A stretch of DNA of 64,000 nt. It comes from Argopecten irradians (Eukaryota; Mollusca; Bivalvia; Pectinida; Pectinidae). Shown here one piece after another: positions 10,079 to 20,660 of the stretch (its first letter is position 1; each line of letters starts with the position of its first letter). The notes beneath the pieces were generated by a model. The model saw only the letters and a list, made by a program, of their open reading frames with translations. It made no database searches and had not been told where the DNA came from. A program made the position numbers and the translations under genes. Where the stretch lies: assembly GCF_041381155.1 (NCBI RefSeq), contig NC_091134.1, positions 35,345,540 through 35,409,539 on the forward strand. Direction: 5' to 3'.

Positions 10079-12550
10079 TCGTTCTCCATTATTCTCTTTA
10101 TATTATCATTATAACCATCAAATACGCGAATTTCTTGTCGTGAATTTACATATAGATTGAAATCAAAATAATTAATTTTTATTTATTTTCATAATAAATC
10201 CAACTCTCTGATAGGCAGATTCATTTTCTTCATATAGGCAGATTCTTTTTCTTCATATAGGCAGATTCTTTATGAGGAAAAAATCTTAGAATGACAGGAA
10301 AACCCGACGTTATCATGACGTCACAATAGAGACGTTGACGTTGCGTATTGATTTAGAAAAATAAACCAATGGAAAATCAATGGAATCGTAATTTTTAACG
10401 TATTTTATATTAACAGGTAGTCTGAAAAATTGATTACAAGCATTGATGTAACTATTTTCTAACTTTCATGAAATATATTTTGGCAAACTTTTGTGAGAAT
10501 CCGTTACGCGGTTCACACAGTTTGGAAGAAAAAATTCTTTAATACCCTGATGAAGTTAAAAAAAATAGTGACATCAATGCTTAAATGAAGACCACAATTT
10601 GTTTCTAAAAAAGAATCAACATATACGTTATGTATACAATATAATTTGACCTGTTTTTGACATGCTACATGTGTAACTCAGCCTGGTCGATCGTATGCAT
10701 ATATATTATGTGACCAATTGGCTAGGAATTTATTGTGACGTCATGACAGAAACATTAAAATGACGTCAGGAAATATCATGTGTCGTCAGGATTTCGAGGA
10801 CGTCGGGACAAAATGGCGGCCATAGCTAGATTTTCGCCACACATATTGAAGTGAGATTCTTAGAAATGTAGTTTTTGTTTTGTAAAAATTATCTTAAATT
10901 TGTGTTCATTACGTATGAGATTTATGAATCTCCTCTCAAAGTTTCAATTTTTGCTCGCCTTGATTAAAAAAAAACTCGTTTCTTTTCATAAAACTATTAA
11001 GGATGTACTCCTCTGAGAAGTCAACATTTTCATGTATTAAACTTTTTTCTCACATAGATTTATTTTTGGAAATAGCAGTTCAGGCCATAAAAGAAAATGA
11101 AAGAAAAACATATGTTCGTGTGCTCGTTTTTGAGCTATTGTCACTCAAAGATATCTAGTTGATTTTTTTTAATTTTGCCGTTTTGACCATATACACGAGA
11201 GTTAAACGCCATATTTTCCTGTTGAGGTGTTTGATATTTATAGATAATTGCAGAATTTATTTTCCTGTAGTCTTCTTTAAAATACACAAATTTTTATAAT
11301 AAGACTAATATTTTTCTCAGAATAACAACATATGCTATCCCGTCCCCTTAATTTTGAGCTACAAAATACACCATTTACAGTCATTTTTGCCAAATTTAAT
11401 TCTTTATAGAAACAGTTGTGGTATTAAACTTTTGTTAATATTTTGCATATCAATAGGAAATGGGTTGCTCTTTCTAAAGGCAGAAAAATCGGGGGTCTGT
11501 GTGTTTACTTTTTTGCCCCATTCGAATATTTGTTATTTTTCAGTATTTTAGAGTAAAAGATAAAAGAGCTCAAAGTAGCATTAAATGTAAAAATAAAGTG
11601 ACAAAAGTGTATTCACGCATTAATGCGCATTATTTTAATTACCATGAACCTAGTCAAGATTTACAGAAAAAAATAGTTCGATACAGCTAAAAATGCTGGC
11701 GCAGTGATGATTTAATTAAAAACAATTTCAGTAAAAAATGGTAAAACTGTCGCTGTAATGAAAGCGAAAAAAGACACAATTTCAAAATGGCCGCCAAATG
11801 GGCCATTTCTTAAAATCCATTTATAAAAAAAATCTACCAAAAATAGAAATGTAATTTTTTGACAAAATTAGCATCTGGCAACTTGTTACAGATATTGATA
11901 AATTGTATTTGAAAATCTCATAACTTCTTTGATCTTTGTCGAAACGAGACTTCAACGGGACCTCAGAAGAATATATCTTTAAATGAACAGTAATTTAAGA
12001 TCCTATATACAAGATATTATATCCATTTAATGTATTAATAGTGACAATATTTACCAATGTTATCTACGGCCTTTGGTAAAGACAATATCCCTGTGCCCGC
12101 CAACAAACCCGCAATGAACATAGCGGTATCCAGAACCGTCAATCCTTTCGTCTCGATAATCTACGAAAAGAAATATCCTTATCTTCTAAAGAACAGCATA
12201 TTTGTTATAACTACTCAAACTAATATTCTCTGTCGATCCATCTTACAACTTTTATTAGACCACATTTTACCTCTGTTATGAAAATAAAGCTTAATTAATG
12301 ACTATGCTACAATACTGTACGGAAAATGATATTTATGCTTTCCTATCAGCTTTCACTTACCTAATAAAACTGAGGATTTTTTAACTCCAAAGAAAATGCA
12401 ATGGTGTACATGGGCTGTCAATGCCATATGCAAATTCACCAACAACATCCTGTCCAATATTGGCAGCAAAGTCATTATTTCTTTATATGAATTATGTTGC
12501 CCTACTTCAATATATTTTGACGATATACTTACCAGTCTCTCTGATGACAT
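4835..12550 (-). CDS. gene A: AAAP-family amino acid transporter, 8 exons, intact
   Basis: Predicted multi-pass membrane protein of 443 residues, likely moving amino acids across a plasma, vesicular or lysosomal membrane; substrate unknown. Exons in transcription order: 12550-12533, 12160-12055, 9234-9066, 8297-8109, 7707-7466, 7026-6820, 6348-6099, 4985-4835. All introns are GT-AG and phases join without a frame break. Exon 1 encodes only MSSERL before GTAAGT. Eleven hydrophobic segments are visible: helix 1 (about 14-40, with [12 protein letters not shown]), helix 2 at the start of exon 3, two in exon 4, two in exon 5, one across exons 5/6, one in exon 6, two in exon 7 and the last in exon 8. 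A hydrophilic tail follows helix 10 (about 370-393). The C terminus has [10 protein letters not shown]. The GGH of helix 6 in genes C and D is GVQ here (residues 214-216). The exon 8 acceptor lies in a 72-bp tandem repeat. Family assignment is firm, subfamily (SLC32/AVT1-like) tentative. Confidence 0.87.
4945..5245 (-). repeat. minisatellite of the intron 7/exon 8 junction, about 4 x 72 bp
   Basis: Units start near 4945, 5017, 5088 and 5160. Each holds about 41 nt matching the 5' end of exon 8 of gene A and about 31 nt of the adjacent intron end, so each carries a version of the acceptor region. Only the exon-proximal unit (4945-5016) is used in the intact reading frame; the outer units have drifted. 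Gene B shows a second, decayed unit at about 15598-15640, suggesting that the first duplication predates the A/B split. Confidence 0.8.
5369..5937. mobile_element. MITE-like element starting TACCGTATAGCCG
   Basis: Left end TACCGTATAGCCGCTTATCTT; right end (reverse strand) TACCGTATCTTCGCAAAATT. The shared TACCGTAT termini suggest imperfect terminal inverted repeats. A second copy starts near 52538 with TACCGTATAGCCGG. The 97-codon open frame inside (5425-5718, plus strand) matches nothing I recognise. The element lies in intron 7 of gene A. Confidence 0.5.
7131..7270. mobile_element. MITE family 1, truncated copy
   Basis: Begins ATTCCGTCTTTGCATATTACAG and continues with CTCCCTTGTGGGTAGGTATCGATTG and several CGTCA/TGACG blocks. 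The left half matches the full-length copy at 14547-14737, but the right terminal repeat is not recognisable. It lies in intron 5 of gene A. Confidence 0.65.
7318..7413 (+). repeat. dispersed repeat copy 2 (see 4505-4612)
   Basis: Matches the 4505-4612 block: TATATACACAATTCAACATC, then a CTCTGTCTGTCGGCAGTGGAGTATCTTTAA-like end. It directly follows the truncated MITE at 7131-7270 inside intron 5 of gene A. Confidence 0.5.
9270..9595. repeat. dispersed repeat, copy 1 (second copy 10700-10985)
   Basis: Shares with 10700-10985 an ordered set of blocks: ATTGGCT...AATTTATTGTGACGTCA, GGACGGCGGGACAAAATGGC, CTAGATTTTCG/A, then TTTCATATGAG...TTTTTGTTCGCC and a terminal CTCGTTTC-like stretch. Both copies lie in intron 2 of gene A. 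No open frame for a transposition protein. Confidence 0.6.
9946..10080 (+). repeat. (TCATCA)n / (CAT)n microsatellite
   Basis: Long run of TCA/CAT trinucleotides with TCC interruptions. The apparent open frame of Ser, His and Ile runs across it is a product of the microsatellite and not a gene. It lies in intron 2 of gene A. Confidence 0.95.
10200..10590. mobile_element. dispersed non-autonomous element with internal inverted repeat, copy 1
   Basis: Closely similar to 57502-57849: CCAACTCTCTGAT, CCCGACGTTATCATGACGTC, CAATAGAGACGTTGACGTTG, then AAGCATTGATGTAACTATTT and the inverted partner AAATAGTGACATCAATGCTT at the right end. The two arms flank a segment with CCGTTACGCGG. This copy has a local triplication of GCAGATTC...CTTCATATAG near 10217-10268. 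A fragment of the 5' half occurs at about 46455-46640 (intron 6 of gene D). Confidence 0.65.
10700..10985. repeat. dispersed repeat, copy 2 (see 9270-9595)
   Basis: Second copy of the family with GGACGTCGGGACAAAATGGCG and CTAGATTTTCG. It abuts the TTAA-bounded element that starts at 10997. Confidence 0.6.
10997..11982. mobile_element. TTAA-bounded element with short terminal inverted repeats (piggyBac-MITE-like)
   Basis: The left end is TTAA followed by GGATGTACTCCTCTGAG. The right end, read on the reverse strand, is TTAA followed by AGATATATTCTTCTGAG, an inverted repeat with four mismatches over 17 bp. Both ends sit at a TTAA tetranucleotide, the target site used by piggyBac-type transposases. 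About 980 bp long with no transposase frame. It lies in intron 2 of gene A. Class assignment is inference from the ends only. Confidence 0.55.
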
Positions 12551-14079
12551 TTCGTTTGAGATATATCCGTATTTATTAGAGATCGCATTGGCACCATTAA
12601 ACGTTTGCAGACATGTGTTTATTCCTAACACACTTGTATGTATTATGCTACGATATGATTTCAAAATGAGAAAGCAATCTATTTGATTACTATTTTCATA
12701 TCCCCGACGACCAGCAGCTGTTATTGAAATGTATACATATAATATACATCTGTCATTGGGAAGTGTTTGATGTGTTTGATGGGAGTATATATTTGTTTTA
12801 TATACCTATTGCGTAGACCAATATAGACAAATGTGCTTTGTAACTATATGGTTGAGCAAGATCAATATGTATTGATCTACTGCAAATTTGCATTGTCGAA
12901 ATACACATATCACATATATTTTTGCTGTATTTTTTAGCACGTGCGCTGATTCCATCGAAATTTTATTGGTTGATTTATTGTTTATAAGTCGGACAAAAAA
13001 ATTTGTTGAACATTTTGATACGAATATATGTTAATAAATGTAACACTGCTACATATAAAAATCTTATTATGTATTGTTGAAATATAGAAAGCATATGCGA
13101 CACAAACTGTATATGGTTGTATCTTGAAAAGTGTAGCCGGTGACTCGCCAGTTTGTCTTTCTCTATATCCTGCATCCAGCATTGGCGTTTTCTAGAATTC
13201 ACCCACAGTATATATTTTTGTGTTTGGCACTGACTGAAACAGATTTATTTTAGAATTGTAGCATATGCGTCGTTTCGATTAAAATACTTCTTAGACGATA
13301 CCCTGTTTGAGAGACGAACTTGGCATAAGCTTCAATTATGTTGTTTTTATAAATGTTACAGCTAAAATAAGTATACATGGCGAGGGCTTCTGAACAGAGT
13401 AAAATATGGTTTTATTTTTGAATACTGGCCATATGTTCTTTCAGGACTAACGATTTTCAAAACTATCAGCGGGATTTATAAGATTGGGCCGATAACGTTC
13501 GGTATGTTCCCACAGACTTGATTAATATAATGATATGTTTATAGTGGTGAATTAGGGCTTGTAGACAACCTTGTGGTACAATGTAAGACTTTTCTTTTTT
13601 ATGCAACGGAAGAGCCTCATTCGAACATATACAGCTTACCATCAAGTGACATGTGAAATCTTTAATATTCCTTATGACTAGGACATTTTGTAATTATTAT
13701 CGATATTTTAGTAGCTACTATAACTGTTGTTAGTATCCATCCCTGAGATATATCATATGATAAACTCGAAGGCATTTCAGGAGAAAAAAAAAGAGCTGAC
13801 CAATCAAACGCCTAAATAGTCTTTCATGTTTTTTTTCTGGGGTTGATATTACGACAATGGTAGTAAACTCTGAAATATCGTGGATGAATTTAAAGTATGA
13901 TTACTCAAAGTACCTCATTTCAAACGTTAGTAAGTACTCTCATAAGTCATTAAATGGATTGGCTATTATGAATTCACAAGTGGTAAGATTTATAGTGTAC
14001 TGACAATAACTGTGATGTACGTGGTAAATGGAGCCAAAAGCCAAAACGACATCATACATTTGATAATCAGTATAAGATA

Positions 14080-14180
14080 TCATTATTAAAGATGCTCCAC
14101 CACCGATAGAGCATAACTGATACTCATATTTTGAACAATAACTGATATTCAATCGTGTATATAATTTGATAATTAACACC
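14080..14180 (-). repeat. dispersed repeat copy 3, inverted (see 4505-4612)
   Basis: On the minus strand it reads TATACACGATTGAATATCAG, TTATTGTTCAAAATATGAG, then CTCTATCGGTGGTGGAGC, matching the copies at 4505-4612 and 7318-7413. Confidence 0.55.
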
Positions 14181-14546
14181 AAAATGATATATAATAATAA
14201 TTTATTTGCTTTTGGTACATGCGCAATCAGTACTTCATTCTATATAGGACATTAGTGTCATGTTTTGTCATGGCAGCAAATAATAATATTTTTTTATGTT
14301 TTTCTTGAAGTAAGTAACTTTTGTAACTGAAGAAAAATACTAATTCGTCTTCTCCTGTATTTGATAGAGAAAACATGTCATTCGTCAACGGTGTATCAAC
14401 TTTAATGATTTTTAATACCATGATGCACTGACAGAGAGCTAGAGAGTAACTAATTACAGCATCTGTTGATCAGATCTTCATAATAACGTCATTTTATTTC
14501 TAAAATTTACATTGGCTACATGGTCAGAAATAAAATTTACATACAG

Positions 14547-14737
14547 TATTCCGTATTTGCATATTACAGAGTTATTTAACCTTGCGGGTAGGTATTAATT
14601 ATGACGTCATGTGTTTTCGAGCGTAACGTCATACTTTTTCGGAGAAAATGACGTGAATTGCGCTCACAAAATAATGACGTAACAATCGATACCTACCCGC
14701 AAGGGAGCTAACTGCTGTATTATGCAAAGACGGAATA
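14547..14737. mobile_element. MITE family 1, full-length copy (191 bp, palindromic)
   Basis: Left end TATTCCGTATTTGCATATTA; right end (reverse strand) TATTCCGTCTTTGCATAATA. The arms continue inward through CAGAGTTA...CCTTGCGGGTAGGTAT, so nearly the whole element is an inverted repeat. Related copies are 7131-7270 (truncated), 17583-17640 (fragment) and 23007-23190 (full length). No coding frame. Confidence 0.8.
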
Positions 14738-15010
14738 TCTTAGCCTAGATGAGAGCCTAGGTGGGAGCTGATGTTTGGTTCTGCTCCACAATGGTTGATA
14801 ATTCAAATAGTACTTAACGGAAGTCAGTCTTGGAAGAGGGAGATAACTAACAAGGTTTATCTTGAATATCGCATACACTCTTTTACACGTTTGGCACCAA
14901 TCAGTAAATATGTCTGGATCCTACCGATATACATCGGTTGAAAGACATAAATACTACAAATAATAGTTATATATCACGATGAATCGTTTTCTTAATAAGA
15001 CCGAAAAAAA

Positions 15011-15207
15011 TATGTCTGTTTAGGGTTACCCAACCGACCTTTTTTGTACCCCCGATCCTAATTTTTCCACTTTTCTATGAAAAAAAATTGAAGTCGGGAT
15101 TTCGATCTCAGATTCCGGTTCCGGCCATTATTTTAGAGTGAAAGACACTAAATAAATCCCTACCTACCGACCCTATATTTTTGCCAATGTAACCCTAATC
15201 AGACATA
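15011..15207. mobile_element. MITE, 197 bp with 19-bp terminal inverted repeats
   Basis: Left end TATGTCTGTTTAGGGTTAC; right end (reverse strand) TATGTCTGATTAGGGTTAC, a single mismatch. The interior contains CCTACCTACCGACCC and GATTCCGGTTCCGGCC but no frame. It lies about 200 bp beyond the stop codon of gene B, so it may be in its 3' untranslated region. Confidence 0.75.
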
Positions 15208-15407
15208 CATTTTTTTGTTCTGATTCTTTTCTGGTATTCAGTCAACTAATGACAAGGTGCTTCTCCTTTATTTAATGCGATATGATGACGTGGGGCTTCT
15301 TCTATGACATATTCGGTCATATGATGATAGGATGGCTTTTTGATGTGGTGCTTCACCTAAAATATCTCAAATGGCATTCTGATATGCTGCTCCTAAGATA
15401 TACTTTG

Positions 15408-18400
15408 TCACGTGTCCACGACACTAACGTAACAAGGCAGTGTGAACGAGTTAGGACTGACTATACTGATAATGGCGGACACGGTGGTAGCGACACCAAA
15501 CAACACCCCTATACCAATAATCTCATAGTTCATCACTCTTCTCCAAAGGGGAATAACTCTACAACAGACACATTCATTCATTCATTTGTTATAGATGTAA
15601 TGTCATAGTGCATCAACACCTGTATGACAGTTGTAACAACATAAACAATCAAATGCTACGGTAGTAGTATATTTCTATAGAGGAATCACTCTAAAACAAA
15701 ACCATTCAATATCTTATCGTTTCTTTATTTTAGTTATTTTGTGGTGCTGAAAATCGACGTATTTATGTAAACTGTCTCCAAGTGTAATATAATCATCGGT
15801 ATTTGTTAATTGAATCACAGATTTCTTACCCAAATTTAGTCTTATAAATCATGATTACTTAGGGTATTCAGTTCAATAACCCTACGTTGGTTATGATGTT
15901 CCGTCCCTTGAAAGGTTACCTTTATAAACGATTTATTAATATACTTCTTTTCAATTGTTAAGTATTGTTTTATGAACAAACAGATGACGTTAACATTTAC
16001 TTACTCTTTATCGTCTGTCGGAGAAGCTATTCCCATGCCGCTGTTGTTATCTACCTTGACCTCCGCTGCAGCTTTGATCTGACACATCTTTGTGTGAAAT
16101 AAAATAGGGAATATAATGCATAGTAGGACGTACGTGGATCCACCCAGTAGAGATTGTAAGGAACTAAACTTTGGTACAGTCTCTCCGACAAACAACAGAC
16201 ATATGTATATACAGGACCGAACAACACATCTCTTCCAGGTTAAATCTGAAACGACAAAAAGAAAAGAAAAAAAGAGAGAATCGATGCATTTTCAAAATTT
16301 GAAAAAAATACACTCATTGTGTTTTTCAGCTGCGAATTCTATGACATAAGTATAATAAATAGAATTTCTCATTAAGTTTTGTGAAAAACATAACGAGAAT
16401 TCCTCTGTGTGGTTTATTTTAAGAAATGAGAAAGTTTTGTGAACCTCTATTCAAAAACAAAATGAAGATACCATTGTGGAATGAGAGAAAGGATATTGAT
16501 ATCAAAATTATGACCTTTATCGTGACGGTTGATTTAATACAAAGAATGTATATTTTCAGTCATTACAGCGATACACACTGCCAAAACACAAAAACACATG
16601 TACATACAATGTATAGGGATAACGTTAATTTAAAGCACTGACTTGTTGGTACATTGAAGAAGAGCTCGGTGGCCTGTAACAAAGGGTTGCAGCAGGGTGT
16701 GACGGCGAACAATAGATGCACGGTGATAAAAAAGAACACTATGTAGTAAAAAGCCCCGTATGGAAGGTTGCTCAATATGTTTTCGTCAAGTTCTTTTCCG
16801 TAGACAAAATACCCGCTGATCGAAGGTAGAAGGTAAAGGAATACTCCAACTGGTAACATAGAGAAATATTACAATATAATATAAATAAGATGTTATTAAT
16901 TACATATTCGACCAAATGAGTGGGTAGAATGTCCAAATCGTTCAAAGATATTTTTTCTCTCATACCTCGACGTTTTTATTTCAATTTTACAATTATGATA
17001 TCCCAGCCTTTTGGGAAAAAAATGACAAAAACCATGACTGCAAGTCAATTCTCCATACATGAGAATTTTGTGATATTTCAAGCAAAGATCCCTTTTATTT
17101 GCAATCTTCATTGTAAAACCAGCTTTGTTTCTCACTGAGAAAATAATAATTTTGTTAACACAGTTAAGCCACGAGTTTGTATTGCATGAGAAGCCATGTA
17201 ATATAGCATCAGCTAAATCGTCATATTTGAACATGGTTTGCCTGGATCATTTGGTTAAAAACGGAATGTCATATACTTACTTATACCGGCATATATAGAC
17301 GCTGATCTGAAATCTCTCTTCCTCCTCATATCAACTTGAAAAGTAAGAGTGTTAAGTTGAAGGCCGTATACAAAAACCAGTATACCAATTCCGAGGCTTA
17401 ACTTTTGTAAATCGGGTTCCTGATGGCGGACGATTTGATGGTTTTTGACATCCAAGCTACAACTCATCACTATAGCAACTACACATAGGACAGTAGTTCC
17501 TACAGCTCCATAGCCCATCCACCTTGAATAAAAACCGAACAATATTAACCATATGTTCAAATAATTTAACAGACAATGATCTTCCGTATTAACATATTAC
17601 AGATTTATGTGCCCTTGCGGGTAGGCATTGATTGTGTTTGCACGTGTTTAGTGTTGTAACTTCATCTAGACACATTGGCATAGACATTATGATTGGTATC
17701 AAGAATATTTTAATATTTGCTTGAAATCTGCCTCATTGCATGAAAAAAGAATATAAGATGTTTTTGTAGGTAGGTTCTTACTTAGAAAAAGACGTGCGTT
17801 GAGTCAATGAAACTACATAAATTGTCTACCGTTTGATAATATTTACCAGAAATCCTTAGGTGTTCCGAGCCACGATACCGGCGTTAAACAACCAACGATG
17901 ATCAAAAGCCAGAAACATTTGGAGATATCGTATCCTAGATCACGTACAAGGATCTCCAGGTTATCGGCAATAACCAACAACATCACCACCACGGTTACAA
18001 AGATGCTCACGTGTAGACAAATGGATGTTACGCACCTGTAAATACATCAAATATCACATCCTCGACATTTCAGGGGTTAATATCACTGTTACCATATCTT
18101 GAACTGTACTATAACAAAACTGAGACAGGTAGTTTTGTCGTGCATCAAAAGTATCATATAGCGGTAAACTGTATGCCTTTGAAATAACAATAGGCATCAC
18201 TCTCTATAAATATTTAAAGGAAGTTTCTGTATAGGCGGCGATTGATCAGTTTATTTTTCCTGAAATGCCTTCAGTTAAGCTATGACTTAATTCAGGGTGA
18301 ATATATATAACAACAGTGATAGTAACCCATTGAATATCGACGATGTAAATAGCAAGACATTGGTATTGAAACCGATACGATAGTTAACTGAATCATATGC

Positions 18401-20660
18401 ACCAGCGTTAATAAACTTGCTGTTTCCGCTTGGTCTTCTCATCGAAATATATTATACTGTATGAACAGCATCGTCCGTATATCTCTTTATAACTTTCCCC
18501 AACTGCTAAGTAAAATAAAATAATACATTTTATATAAAAGAACACTTTTTTCATTAATGTTGCAAAAATTTACCAACCTGATACCGTTTCCGTAGGTTTT
18601 CTGTGCAAGTAGCTCATACGGGTTCTGAACATGTCCTCGGCAGTCGTCGTATAGGTCAGCCGCCATATTCCACGCCTCACCCAGCTGTATACTAGTATAT
18701 GTTGATAGTATCGCATAGAGTACAATCAATATCAGTCCAATCCAGCCTGGAAATACATATATTTATTTGGAATTTTGCTTGATATAATGACAGATTCAAC
18801 CTCTGCAATTTTTAGTAACAGGAGCTCAATATGAAACCATACTCAAGTGTGAAAGTATTAAATATTGCAAATCATGTTACATTTATATAGAAGTGATGTA
18901 ATTATTTGCGTCGAAAAATCACTCAAGATTTGATCTTTGCTTAATAAGAACAATACAAAAACGTAAATAATATAGGTGAGAAAGATATACAGAAAATAAA
19001 TGTTCTGAAACAAAAAGTAAAGTTTTGTATTTAGACATCAAACCTATAAAACTTATAATACAGCTGTATTTGATATTTAAAAAGCTATATCTACTAGATA
19101 TTTTAATTCACAAATCATTTATGGATCAAGAAAACAGAAAATATTAATGCTATAAAATTGAAATATATCTCACAATATGATGTTCCACTTGCTATCCGAA
19201 ATGATGGATTGTAAAAGGACGTGTAATATAAATGGTGCTCCACAACTTAAATATGGTTCTGTGAAATATCATCATGTTGTCTGTACGTTAGTGTTAACTT
19301 ATTATGATTTTGTATGTGTTAAGATATTGTTCAAGTTAGGATTATATATGGTGGAAATTAATGTAGTTATATTTACCAATGTTATCTACCGCCTTTGGCA
19401 ATGCCAGCACTCCGGTTCCAGCTAATGACCCCGAAATAAACATAGCCGTGTCGAAGACGGTCAAACCTTTCTCCACGCTGATCTGGGTACATATTGAACG
19501 TTATGAACACATATGGCTTCCATATCAATAAAGCACCCAAAGAATAGCATTATTTCACAAATAACCTTAATGGATCAAATTCAAAATCTAAATGCTCATA
19601 TTCTATACCATAAGGAGTTGAAGATTTTTGTCTTAACAAGTAATCAAATTAATCGTTATAATTTTAATTAGCCCGAGATACTCTGGCTCTGCCACCAGAC
19701 TTAGGTCTTAGACAATATGACAGATAGATGTCTGGTGTAGGGCCAGAGCGTAGTGCTATATCAAAAGCTGGAACTCGCCGACACCGTTTGGTATCGGGCC
19801 AGGTCATCTCAAAATTCGAGATTAGAGGCGATTTGCATACTATGAAAATTGGCGTCGACGAGGAGGAAAATTTAAAGTGGCGAAAAGTAAACTACTGTAT
19901 TGACATAATATAATGCGCATGCATGATAAAATGGATTGCTATGTGTAGATGAATTATTCATTTATTGAAAAGACCAAGTTAGTGACGCTTCTCGGTGGTA
20001 ATGTTTTTAAGCAGTCTCAATCGAAGATGACCTGGCCCGATACCAATTTGTGTCGGCGAGTTCCAGCTTTTGATAAAGCACTGCGCTCTGGCCCTACACC
20101 AGACATCTATCTGTCATAATGTCTAAGTCTGGTGGCATGGCCAGAGTATCTCGGGCTAAACTTTAATATACCAAAGAAAATCCAAATTCTTATTTCGTGA
20201 AAGAACTCTTTCTATTCAATCATAACGCCGTTGTTTCAGTCAATCAGAAGTGACGTTACCAACGGTAACTTTCCTTCATTGACTGATAAAGTATGTCTAA
20301 GCCAATGAAAATGTTTGTTACAAGGATTATTCACAATTAACAGCAACCGAGTGGTAATGTCCGTTTTATGATATAAAACCAAAGATCAGTCTACAATACG
20401 ATGCACATTTGAATTCACATAACATAAGTTCCTTAACATTTCCATATATGCCGTTATAATCGAGTGTAAAAATATGAAAACTAAATTTCACCAACAGCTA
20501 TTGAAACACGAGTGATCAACTTCCAACTATAACTTACAGAAAAAGAGTTGGTATCTTAATTTTGAAAAAAAAAACATTTTCACAATTAGCTCTTACACAT
20601 CAAGTTCATTTGAATAATAACTGCATTTGACGATTAACTTACTAGTCTTTCTGAAGACAT
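15408..20660 (-). CDS. gene B: AAAP-family amino acid transporter, 8 exons, intact
   Basis: Predicted 440-residue transporter. Exons in transcription order: 20660-20643, 19482-19377, 18746-18578, 18035-17847, 17522-17281, 16849-16643, 16245-16005, 15558-15408. Lengths match gene A exactly except exon 7, which is 9 nt shorter. Exon 1 is MSSERL again; an in-frame TGA 15 codons upstream of that ATG, with no other ATG between, supports the start. Exon 6 ends VPTS where the other members have VPKG or similar. Helix 6 reads GLQ in place of GGH (residues 214-216), as in gene A. The C-terminal motif is SPNSFTLPCY. Exon 3 differs from gene A at about 8 of 169 positions and the 3' two-thirds of exon 4 is nearly identical, whereas the 5' 59 nt of exon 4 and exon 5 are strongly diverged. 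Closest relative in the array is A. Confidence 0.87.
17583..17640. mobile_element. MITE family 1, short fragment
   Basis: TTCCGTATTAACATATTACAG followed by GCCCTTGCGGGTAGGCATTG matches the left end of the 14547-14737 element. The rest is missing or too diverged. Lies in intron 4 of gene B. Confidence 0.55.
19669..20158. mobile_element. MITE with long terminal inverted repeats (about 140 bp arms), TA-flanked
   Basis: Left end TTAGCCCGAGATACTCTGGC; the right end on the reverse strand begins TTTAGCCCGAGATACTCTGG. The arms run through CCACCAGACTTAG, GATAGATGTCTGGTGTAGGG, AAAGCTGGAACTCGCCGACA and GGTATCGGGCCAGGTCATCT, about 140 bp each side of a centre of about 200 bp. The TA at both edges fits a Tc1/mariner-type target. 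A 61-codon frame inside is accidental. Located in intron 1 of gene B. Confidence 0.85.

Larger units (their letters stand above)
12551..15407. other. spacer between genes B and A
   Basis: Contains the presumed promoter region of gene A (just above 12550) and the presumed 3' untranslated region of gene B (below 15408). A TTTATT on the plus strand at 15267-15272, i.e. AATAAA on the transcribed strand about 140 nt after the stop, is a candidate poly(A) signal for gene B. Also holds a dispersed repeat copy (14080-14180), MITE family 1 (14547-14737) and a second MITE (15011-15207). No other gene recognised. Confidence 0.6.

Noticed and set aside
9830..10114. 94-codon frame rich in Ser, His and Ile
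   Set aside because: It is a translation of a TCATCA microsatellite inside intron 2 of gene A.
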